This document shows, piece by piece, positions 1 through 6,111 of a DNA stretch of 11,977 nt. The translations under genes were made by a program, and so were the position numbers. A model generated the notes under the pieces. It worked only from the letters and a program-made list of their open reading frames with translations. It was not told the DNA's origin and searched no databases. Every line of letters begins with the position of its first letter. Position 1 is the stretch's first letter. The DNA comes from Ktedonobacterales bacterium (lineage in GTDB: Bacteria > Chloroflexota > Ktedonobacteria > Ktedonobacterales > JADMIN01): assembly GCA_015478575.1 (NCBI GenBank), contig JADMIN010000029.1, positions 1 through 11,977 of the forward strand, in the 5' to 3' direction.

Positions 1-1
1 C

Positions 2-2077
2 TTCCAGGAGGTAAACCAGCACCTCTGTGAGCTTCTCGGCTCATCCAGCGAAGAGCTTCTTGGCCACCACTTCGAGGAGATGAAGCATCCTGACGATCTC
101 GCGCTAAGCGCGGCGATGGTAGCGCGCGCCCTGCGCGGCGAGTGCTCCACCTATACGCTAGAGAAGCGCTATCTGACCAAGGATGGCGCGACGCTGCACG
201 TCAACCTCGCGGTCTCGCTTGTGCGCGACGAGCGTGGGCAAGCGCAATATTTCATCTCTGCGGTGGAAGACATCAGCGAACGCAAGCGGCTGGAGGCGTC
301 TCTCTGGCAGACGGCGGAGCAGATGGCGACGCGGGCGGGTGAGCTGGAGGCCGTTTTCGACGCGCTGGTTGAAGCGGTGGTCGTCTACGATGGCGTTGGC
401 CAGGTCGTGCGCATGAACGCGGCTACGCGGTCGCTGCTCGCGCTGGAGCATGATCCTACGTATGAGGTGCGTCCACTCACCGAGCGTGTAGCGCTCATCG
501 CGATGCGGGATGAGCATGGGCAGCCGCTCCCCGAAGAGCAATGGCCGCACCGCCGCATTCTGCGTGGTGACACGCTCGGTGGCGCGAACGCGCCGGATAT
601 TTGCGTACGCGCGCTCGATGGCCGTGAAGCGCGACTCAGTGTCAGTGGCGCACCGATCCGCGGGAAGGACGGGCGCACGGTGGGTGCGGTGGCGATCTTT
701 CGCGACGTGACCGAGCGCCGCCGGCTGGAGTGGCGCACCCACGAGGCGCTGCATGCCTTGCTGGTGATGGCGGAGGCGTTGGTCACCGACGCGCACACCT
801 TTGATACCTCTGAGCCGCCCGCCGCGCATAAGGCCACCGCGCATGAGGCCACCGCGCATGAGGCCGCCGCACGCTTGGCGGATCTCACCCGCAAGGTGTT
901 GGGATGCCAGCGCGTGAGTATCCACTCGCTCGATCCACACGACGGAACCCTACACCCCGTGGCGGTGGTGGGCATGTCCCAAGCAATGGAGCGCACATGG
1001 TGGGCTGAGTGGAACCGAGGACCGCGGCTGGTGGAGGTGCTGGATCCCGTCTCCATCGTGCGACTACGCGCGGGCGAGGCTCTAACGCTCGACATGAGCG
1101 AGCCACCGTATAACACGCAACCGAATCCCTATGCCATCGTGACACTGCTCGCTGTGCCGATGCGCCTGGGCGAGCGGCTGGTGGGCATCCTTGCCCTTGA
1201 TCACGGCCACGTCCGCCATGTCGCTAGCGAGAACGAGAGGGCACTGGCAAGCGCGGTGGCCAAGTTCGCCACCTTGGTAATCGAGCGCGAGCATCTGCTC
1301 GTTGAGCGCGAGGCGGCGCGAGCGAATGAGGTGGCTCTGCGCGAGGCCAACCGCCAAATGGATGATTTCTTGAGTATGGCCAGCCACGAGCTGCGCAATC
1401 CCCTGACTGGCATTCGAGCGAGCATCCAACTCACCGAGCGCCGCATCAAACGGCTGATCACCCAGGCGGAGGCGGCGGGAAGCCCCTTGGCGGAACAGAT
1501 CGCGGGCTTGATCGAGCCGCTGGAACGTGGCGAGCGACAGACTGGTCTGCTCAATCGCCTGGTCGGTGATCTACTCGATGTTTCGCGCATTCAGACGGGT
1601 CGGCTCGAACTGCGCCCAGAGGTGACCGACCTCGCCGTCGCCGTGCGTGACATTGTGGAACAACAGCGGCTCACCAACCGGAAGCGCCGCATCGGCCTCG
1701 CGTCGCCCGCGGACGCGGTCCAGGTCCAGGCGGATCCTGACCGCATCGGCCAGGTCATCACCAATTACCTCAACAATGCGCTGAAATACTCCGCCGAGGA
1801 CCGCCCAGTAGACGTTCATTTGGAGTGCGAGGCCGACCACGCGCGGGTGAGCGTGCGTGACGAGGGCGCGGGCATACCAGAGGACCAACAGGCACGAATC
1901 TGGGAACGCTTCCACCGCGCGCCGGACATAATGGTCCAGAACGGCCAGGGAACCGGCCTGGGCCTGGGCCTCTACATCAGCCGAGGCATTATCGAGCGCC
2001 ATGGCGGCCAGGTCGGTGTGGAGAGTCTACCTGGCCAGGGGTCAACCTTCTGGTTCACTCTCCCGCTCGCTCGCTAG
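2..2077 (+). CDS. PAS-PAS-GAF sensor histidine kinase, 5' partial
   Basis: The reading frame is open from the first bases, so the true start lies upstream; an internal ATG at 80 cuts through a PAS domain and is not the start. Counting from base 2, the domains are: the end of a PAS/PAC domain (about residues 1-95, closing with EDISERKRLE), a second PAS domain (about 114-240, closing with FRDVTERRRLE), a GAF domain (about 290-430, core LLAVPMRLGERLVGILALDH), a coiled coil, a HisKA domain with H-box SMASHELRNPLTG (phosphoacceptor His at bases 1385-1387), and a HATPase_c domain with N-box NYLNNALKYS, G1 box DEGAGIPE and G2 box GTGLGLGLYISRG. No receiver domain follows and no transmembrane segment is visible in this part. 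It should autophosphorylate and pass phosphate to a response regulator that is not in this window. A three-copy 15-bp repeat sits in the PAS-GAF linker. The signal is unknown. The kinase call is very secure. Confidence 0.95.
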   Translation, partial: FQEVNQHLCELLGSSSEELLGHHFEEMKHPDDLALSAAMVARALRGECSTYTLEKRYLTKDGATLHVNLAVSLVRDERGQAQYFISAVEDISERKRLEASLWQTAEQMATRAGELEAVFDALVEAVVVYDGVGQVVRMNAATRSLLALEHDPTYEVRPLTERVALIAMRDEHGQPLPEEQWPHRRILRGDTLGGANAPDICVRALDGREARLSVSGAPIRGKDGRTVGAVAIFRDVTERRRLEWRTHEALHALLVMAEALVTDAHTFDTSEPPAAHKATAHEATAHEAAARLADLTRKVLGCQRVSIHSLDPHDGTLHPVAVVGMSQAMERTWWAEWNRGPRLVEVLDPVSIVRLRAGEALTLDMSEPPYNTQPNPYAIVTLLAVPMRLGERLVGILALDHGHVRHVASENERALASAVAKFATLVIEREHLLVEREAARANEVALREANRQMDDFLSMASHELRNPLTGIRASIQLTERRIKRLITQAEAAGSPLAEQIAGLIEPLERGERQTGLLNRLVGDLLDVSRIQTGRLELRPEVTDLAVAVRDIVEQQRLTNRKRRIGLASPADAVQVQADPDRIGQVITNYLNNALKYSAEDRPVDVHLECEADHARVSVRDEGAGIPEDQQARIWERFHRAPDIMVQNGQGTGLGLGLYISRGIIERHGGQVGVESLPGQGSTFWFTLPLAR
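824..868 (+). repeat. In-frame 15-bp tandem repeat, three copies, in kinase linker
   Basis: Three consecutive units (824-838, 839-853, 854-868) of the form GCGCATRAGGCCRCC encode AHKAT, AHEAT and AHEAA. They lie between the second PAS domain and the GAF domain. Because the unit is a multiple of three, copy-number change would lengthen or shorten the linker without a frameshift. Confidence 0.85.
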
Positions 2078-2105
2078 CCCGAAGCGGCACCGGGCCGATG
2101 GGGGC

Positions 2106-2128
2106 CGTCATCCCCGCCGGGGATGACG
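2106..2128. terminator. Hairpin after the kinase gene, possible terminator
   Basis: A perfect 10-bp inverted repeat (2106-2115 with 2119-2128) around a 3-nt loop reads CGTCATCCCC-GCC-GGGGATGACG. It begins 29 nt after the kinase stop codon. No T-tract follows on either strand, so it does not look like a classical intrinsic terminator. It could be a transcript-end hairpin or a small dispersed intergenic element. Confidence 0.45.
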
Positions 2129-2221
2129 CCAGCCAAGGTGACCAGACGTGACCGCCCCCGCCTCCCATTCGCTCATAGAGCAGAGATGAATGCGCGGAGC
2201 GCGAATGTACGCCACATGTAT

Positions 2222-2227
2222 TATACT
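2222..2227 (+). promoter_or_regulatory. Candidate -10 box (TATACT) upstream of the cardiolipin synthase gene
   Basis: TATACT matches the -10 consensus at five of six positions and sits in a short AT-rich patch (ATGTATTATACT) inside otherwise GC-rich DNA. No good -35 hexamer lies 16-18 bp upstream. The same TATACT hexamer is found upstream of two minus-strand genes in this window, which raises its credibility. Confidence 0.35.
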
Positions 2228-2259
2228 CTCTGCGGGATTCTCGCTCATGTCGCGCGGCG

Positions 2260-3606
2260 GTGCTGGCCGCGCTGAAAGGGTGCGCGGCGGTGAGGAGCGG
2301 GCGCTTCTTGCGAAACAATCACAACGCGATGCGCAACAATCACAACGTGGTCCGAGGCCAGCTCTGGCTAAGACGCCCACGCTTTTCTTCAGTGTGGCGC
2401 GCGGTGTTATACCTGGTCGGCGCGTTCGTGGGCGCGCAGGCGCTGGTGGTCATCGGGCTGTCGGTGGTGGCGCGGCGACGCCGGTTTCGCAGCCCCGAGG
2501 CCGGCTTCCCCTACCTCCGCCTCGGTGAGGTGCGGCTGGGTGAGAATCAGTTGCAGCTCTTCAGCTATGGTCAGGATCTCTACGAGGCCATGCTCGCGGC
2601 CATAGACGGCGCGCGCGAGTGCATCTACCTCGAATCCTTCATTTGGAAGGACGATGGCGTGGGGCGAACGTTCAAAGAACACCTAGCGGCCAAGGCGGCA
2701 GAGGGTGTGAACGTCTATGTTATCTTCGATATCTTCGGTAATCTGGTCGTGCCTCGTGCTTTCAAGCGCTTCCCCTCCAGCATTCGCGTGCTCCAGTTCT
2801 GGGGATTGCGGCGCCCCTGGCATCTGCTCGATCCGCGTCGCTACGCGGTAGACCACCGCAAGCTGCTGGTCGTGGATAGCCACATCGGTTTCATCGGCGG
2901 CTACAACCTCGGCAGCCTCTACGCGACCGAGTGGCGTGATACGCATCTGTGCGTCCGTGGCCCAGCGGCAATGGACCTCGCCCAATCCTTCGTGGACTTC
3001 TGGAACCGCTTCTGCCGCAAGAGCAACCGCATTACGACCTACTATCCTCGCTCGTTCGACCCAACGATTGCGCTGCACACCAACGACAGCATGCGGCTGA
3101 CCTTCCCCATTCGTGATATGTACATTGGGGCGATTGATCGAGCGCAGCGGCAGATCCTGCTCACGAATGCCTACTTCATCCCAGACCATATCTTGCTCGA
3201 AGCACTGGAGGCGGCAGCGCAACGGGGCGTGGATGTACAGGTGCTGCTGCCTCAGTCCTCAAACCACATTCTCGCCGACTGGGCCGCGCGCGGCTACTTC
3301 ACCCGCTGCCTGGCGGCAGGCATCCGCATCTTTGGCTATCAGCAGGCGATGATTCACGCCAAGACCTGTACCATTGATGGGCAGTGGTCCACCATCGGCA
3401 CCGCCAACTTGGATCGCCTCAGTTCCGTGGGGAACTATGAGATCAATATCGAGATTTATAGCGAGGAGCTGGCACACGAGATGGAGGCGCTCTTCACCTG
3501 CGACAAGACCAACGCCATCGAGGTGGCCGCTGAGCGCTGGGGCATACGGCCCTGGTACGTCAAAATGAGCGAGCGCCTCCTGTCTCCGCTGCGGGTCGGC
3601 CTCTAA
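2260..3606 (+). CDS. Cardiolipin synthase-like phospholipase D family protein
   Basis: Predicted membrane enzyme of the PLD superfamily. Bacterial cardiolipin synthases of this family join two phosphatidylglycerol molecules, or phosphatidylglycerol with another phospholipid. Numbered from the GTG at 2260, there is one transmembrane segment (about residues 48-71) followed by Arg-rich RRRR, then two PLD domains. Both HxKxxxxD motifs are intact: HRKLLVVD (H199, K201, D206) followed by GFIGGYNLG, and HAKTCTID (H366, K368, D373) followed by STIGTANLDRLS. The first domain also has YLESFIWKDDGVG. About 448 residues is normal for the family. The start is unresolved: GTG 2260 is the outermost; GTG 2290 has GAAAGGG 9 nt upstream; TTG 2308 has AGGAG 10 nt upstream; ATG 2329 lacks a clear ribosome site. 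The M55 peptidase gene follows closely, suggesting an operon. Another PLD-type phosphatidyltransferase activity cannot be excluded. Confidence 0.88.
   Translation: MLAALKGCAAVRSGRFLRNNHNAMRNNHNVVRGQLWLRRPRFSSVWRAVLYLVGAFVGAQALVVIGLSVVARRRRFRSPEAGFPYLRLGEVRLGENQLQLFSYGQDLYEAMLAAIDGARECIYLESFIWKDDGVGRTFKEHLAAKAAEGVNVYVIFDIFGNLVVPRAFKRFPSSIRVLQFWGLRRPWHLLDPRRYAVDHRKLLVVDSHIGFIGGYNLGSLYATEWRDTHLCVRGPAAMDLAQSFVDFWNRFCRKSNRITTYYPRSFDPTIALHTNDSMRLTFPIRDMYIGAIDRAQRQILLTNAYFIPDHILLEALEAAAQRGVDVQVLLPQSSNHILADWAARGYFTRCLAAGIRIFGYQQAMIHAKTCTIDGQWSTIGTANLDRLSSVGNYEINIEIYSEELAHEMEALFTCDKTNAIEVAAERWGIRPWYVKMSERLLSPLRVGL
2314..2347 (+). repeat. Two 13-bp direct repeats spaced 21 bp, at the cls 5' end
   Basis: AACAATCACAACG occurs at 2314-2326 and again at 2335-2347. 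The centre-to-centre distance of 21 bp is two helical turns, so a protein could bind both copies on the same DNA face. The copies are unusually A-rich for this region. They are in frame with the cardiolipin synthase ORF (RNNHNAM then RNNHNVV), so they are either part of the N-terminus or, if translation starts later, a leader or operator. Confidence 0.6.
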
Positions 3607-3612
3607 TCGCCA

Positions 3613-3619
3613 GAAAGGG
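3613..3619 (+). promoter_or_regulatory. Ribosome binding site that selects the GTG start of the M55 peptidase
   Basis: GAAAGGG abuts the ATG at 3620, which is too close to serve it, but lies 6 nt before the in-frame GTG at 3626, which is ideal spacing. This favours GTG 3626 as the true start. Confidence 0.6.
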
Positions 3620-3625
3620 ATGCGC

Positions 3626-4456
3626 GTGAAGGTCTTCATCTCGACCGATTTCGAGGGGGTGGCGGGCATCGTGGATTGGGATCAGATTCTGGTCGGCGGC
3701 CACGATTACGATTTGGGTCGCCGTCTCCTGCTCGGTGAGGTGAATGCCGCGATTGATGGCGCGCTGGCGGCTGGCGCCACCAGCTTTGTCGTCAACGACT
3801 CGCACAGCAGCATGCGCAACCTGCCGCCGGACCTGTTGCATGGGCGCGCGACGCTGCTCACTGGCAAGCACAAGCCGATGTATATGATGGAAGGGCTGGA
3901 TGGCTCGTTCGACACCATCTTCTTCCTTGGCTACCACGGCTCCATCGGTGCGAGCCACGCGGTGCTCAGCCACAGTTACAATCCTCGCGCCATCTGGGAG
4001 GCCCGCATCAACGGCGAGATCGTCGGCGAGACCGCGCTCAACGCCCTGGTGGCCGCCCACTACCACGTCCCCATCGCGCTCGTCACCGGCGACCAGGTGA
4101 CCGCGGAGGAGGCTCAGCGGCTCGATCCGCCGCCGCACTGCGTGGAGGTCAAACGCTCCCTCTCACGCTATGCCGCCGAGAGTTTGCACCCAGAGGTCGC
4201 GCGCGAGCGCATCCGCGAGGGAGCACGGCTGGCGCTGGCGACGGCGCGCCCACCCACGCCACCTATCTTCGCTGGCACGACCGAGGTCGAGCTGACCTTC
4301 CTTACCGCGGATATGGCCGAGATGGCCTCTTGGCTGTATGGCGTCGAGTTGGTGCCTGACCGCGCGCGCACGGTCATCTATCGTGGTGAGCGCCCCCTCG
4401 ACCTCTTCCGCACCTTCATCACGATCGTGATGCTCACCCGCGCCCTGGTGGAGTGA
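3626..4456 (+). CDS. M55 family D-aminopeptidase (DppA-like)
   Basis: Zinc-dependent aminopeptidase of the DppA family. Bacillus subtilis DppA releases N-terminal D-amino acids such as D-Ala from short peptides and is a self-compartmentalising decamer. From GTG 3626 the protein is 276 residues and begins MKVFISTDFEG, parallel to the known family start. Expected metal ligands are present: D8 and E10 (TDFEG), H60 (NDSH), H104 (GYHG) and a Glu in GET at about 135, so the first four match the numbering I recall for DppA. Further family signatures are GDQVTAEEA and VKRSLSRYAAESLHP. No signal peptide is visible, so it is cytoplasmic. The ATG at 3620 would add two residues but has no usable ribosome site. 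It lies 19 nt after the cardiolipin synthase stop and probably shares its transcript. Role: likely turnover of D-Ala peptides from cell wall recycling or imported peptides (inference). Confidence 0.92.
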   Translation: MKVFISTDFEGVAGIVDWDQILVGGHDYDLGRRLLLGEVNAAIDGALAAGATSFVVNDSHSSMRNLPPDLLHGRATLLTGKHKPMYMMEGLDGSFDTIFFLGYHGSIGASHAVLSHSYNPRAIWEARINGEIVGETALNALVAAHYHVPIALVTGDQVTAEEAQRLDPPPHCVEVKRSLSRYAAESLHPEVARERIREGARLALATARPPTPPIFAGTTEVELTFLTADMAEMASWLYGVELVPDRARTVIYRGERPLDLFRTFITIVMLTRALVE

Positions 4457-4495
4457 CCACCGGCGCGTATCACCAGCGTGCGGCGCGGAGCGCTC

Positions 4496-5920
4496 TCACT
4501 GTGTCGTGGAGCGCGGCAGATCGGCGACCATCACGCCATCGAAGGACGCATTCAGCAGATCGCCACGGCGAGTGAGCGCGGCGCCATTGGTCAGGCCGCT
4601 GAAGAGCAGACCGTGCATCGCCTTCAGCGTCAGGATGCGCCGCACCGATTCATTGATGCGCGCCATGCTGATCTGGCCCGATTGCATCGCGGATTTGAGC
4701 GAGGTGATCATCCAGGTCATCGAGGTCGTATCGAACGCGCCCTCGAGCAGGTCATCGCCGGCCTCCACCGCCAGCACCGCCGCCTGGCCTAGGTTGTAGC
4801 GCAGGCTGATGCCCTTCATATAGAGACTATCGGTCATCACCACACCCTGGTACCCCAACTCGCCGCGGAGCACTCCCTGCACCATCGCCGGCGAGAGTGA
4901 GGCCGGCAGGTTGCCATCAATCGCCGGCACCAGCACATGCGTCACCATGACCATCCCTGGATTGAGTGTGAGCAGGCCACGGAACGCGGCAAACTCCGTG
5001 GATTCAAGATCCGTTCGGCTGCGATTGAGCGTGGGCAACGTCAGATGAGGATCCAGCGTGATGCTGCCGATGCCAGGCCAGTGCTTGAGCGTCGCCACGA
5101 TACTGTACGTTTGCAAGCCCTGAAGGAACCGTCCGGCGTACGTATCAACTGTCTGGGGATCACTCGCAAAGAGTCGGGGACCCTCGATCGCGTTGGGCGC
5201 GAGGCGCACATCCACCACTGGGGCCAGGTCGGTGTTGATGCCCAGCGCGCTCAATTCCTGGCCTGCCTGCTGGCCTGCCTGATAGGCCAGTTGAGGGTTG
5301 CCCGACGCGCCGACCGACTGCGCGGCGAGCAGCGGGGGAGCGAAGCGGCTGTAGCCCAGCCGGTCTACGTTGCCGCCTTCCTCATCCATAGTGATGAGCA
5401 GCGGAATGCTCGCATGCGCCTGCACCGCCGCAATATAGTCCTGAAGCTGCTTTGGAGTAGACATATTCTTGCCATAGATAATCATGGCGCCCGCGTGCAG
5501 ATTGCGCACCATGTTATCCACGTCTGGCTGATAGTCCTGGTAATAGGTCTCGATCAGCATCATCTGGCCGAGCTTCTCATCCAGCGTCATGCCAGCCAGT
5601 TCGGATTCGACGAGAATACGGATCGCGACTGGCACATCCGCGTCGGCGCCTGGTGTCGGCGTGGCGGTGGGCGAAGGCGTGGCCGTATGGGCAGTGGGCG
5701 TCGGCTTGGGGGTGCGTGTCCGCTGGGCAATTGGTGTCGGCGTTCGCCCGGTGACCGTACCGGCCCCGCTGCACGACGCCAGCACGATCAGGCAGAGCGC
5801 GATCAGGCTGATGGCACTCTGGCGCGGCGCGATCCGTGCGCGCGGGCGCGCGCCGAGTTGCGGTGTGCCCGCGCGTGCGCGGCGCTCGGTCGGCCCTCTC
5901 CGCATTCCCACTTGCGGCAT
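4496..5920 (-). CDS. Lipid-anchored GH3 beta-N-acetylhexosaminidase (NagZ-like)
   Basis: Predicted exported glycosidase that removes terminal beta-linked N-acetylhexosamine, as from peptidoglycan fragments or other glycans. From ATG 5920 (474 residues) there is a basic N-region, a hydrophobic stretch (about 36-48) and lipobox LASC with C50, then a Thr/Pro stalk (about 57-91) typical of surface lipoproteins, then the GH3 barrel. The NagZ loop reads KHWPGIG...LDPH, with the Asp/His dyad at D290 and H292; the nucleophile is expected at D364 in MTDSL. The usual EGGRV reads EGGNV here, a variant near the substrate site. An upstream in-frame GTG at 5986 exists, but ATG 5920 has a strong purine-rich ribosome site 5 nt away. 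The gene is convergent with the M55 peptidase; no clear terminator is seen in the 39-nt gap. Family assignment is firm; the exact substrate is not known. Confidence 0.92.
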   Translation of the reverse strand: MPQVGMRRGPTERRARAGTPQLGARPRARIAPRQSAISLIALCLIVLASCSGAGTVTGRTPTPIAQRTRTPKPTPTAHTATPSPTATPTPGADADVPVAIRILVESELAGMTLDEKLGQMMLIETYYQDYQPDVDNMVRNLHAGAMIIYGKNMSTPKQLQDYIAAVQAHASIPLLITMDEEGGNVDRLGYSRFAPPLLAAQSVGASGNPQLAYQAGQQAGQELSALGINTDLAPVVDVRLAPNAIEGPRLFASDPQTVDTYAGRFLQGLQTYSIVATLKHWPGIGSITLDPHLTLPTLNRSRTDLESTEFAAFRGLLTLNPGMVMVTHVLVPAIDGNLPASLSPAMVQGVLRGELGYQGVVMTDSLYMKGISLRYNLGQAAVLAVEAGDDLLEGAFDTTSMTWMITSLKSAMQSGQISMARINESVRRILTLKAMHGLLFSGLTNGAALTRRGDLLNASFDGVMVADLPRSTTQ

Positions 5921-5925
5921 CGCCG

Positions 5926-5938
5926 CCCTCCCTCCCTC
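5926..5938 (-). promoter_or_regulatory. Strong ribosome binding site of the GH3 gene
   Basis: On the minus strand the run GAGGGAGGGAGGG ends 5 nt before the ATG whose first base is 5920. It decides the start in favour of 5920 over the GTG at 5986, which has no comparable site. Confidence 0.65.
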
Positions 5939-6016
5939 AGGCCCACTGGCGTCACGTTGGCGCCTTCTCTCATAGAGACGAGCCACATCCCCTCATCAGC
6001 AACACTCGCGCCGGAA

Positions 6017-6022
6017 ATCATA
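6017..6022 (-). promoter_or_regulatory. Candidate -10 box (TATGAT) of the GH3 gene
   Basis: Read on the minus strand, TATGAT matches the -10 consensus at five of six positions and would start a transcript with a leader of roughly 90 nt before ATG 5920. There is no convincing -35 box. The hexamer overlaps one arm of the 11-bp inverted repeat at 6019-6065, as expected if a repressor or activator acts here. Confidence 0.35.
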
Positions 6023-6065
6023 CGACATGCGATGTCGCCTCATCGGTGGCACCACATGTCGTATG
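6019..6065. promoter_or_regulatory. Operator-like 11-bp inverted repeat with nested CGACAT/ATGTCG sites
   Basis: CATACGACATG (6019-6029) and CATGTCGTATG (6055-6065) are perfect reverse complements, 25 nt apart. Between and beside them are further half-sites: ATGTCG at 6032-6037, making CGACAT-GCG-ATGTCG with the left arm, and ATGTCG at 6063-6068. In all, ATGTCG or its complement occurs four times within 46 bp. The element sits between the oxidoreductase stop (6112) and the GH3 start and overlaps a candidate -10 box. It could be a regulator site or, as RNA, a stem-loop ending the oxidoreductase transcript. Confidence 0.55.
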
Positions 6066-6111
6066 TCGGAGGTTTGGGTGGGCACGCGGCAGGCGCGCTC
6101 GTCCGTTGTCT

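Noticed and set aside
158..940. 260-codon minus-strand open frame with GGLMR repeats
   Set aside because: Antisense to the histidine kinase; the repeats are only the shadow of the 15-bp tandem repeat.
2683..4138. Minus-strand open frames (2683-3222, 3560-4138) opposite the cls and M55 genes
   Set aside because: Complementary to genes with complete catalytic motifs, and no start signals or motifs of their own.
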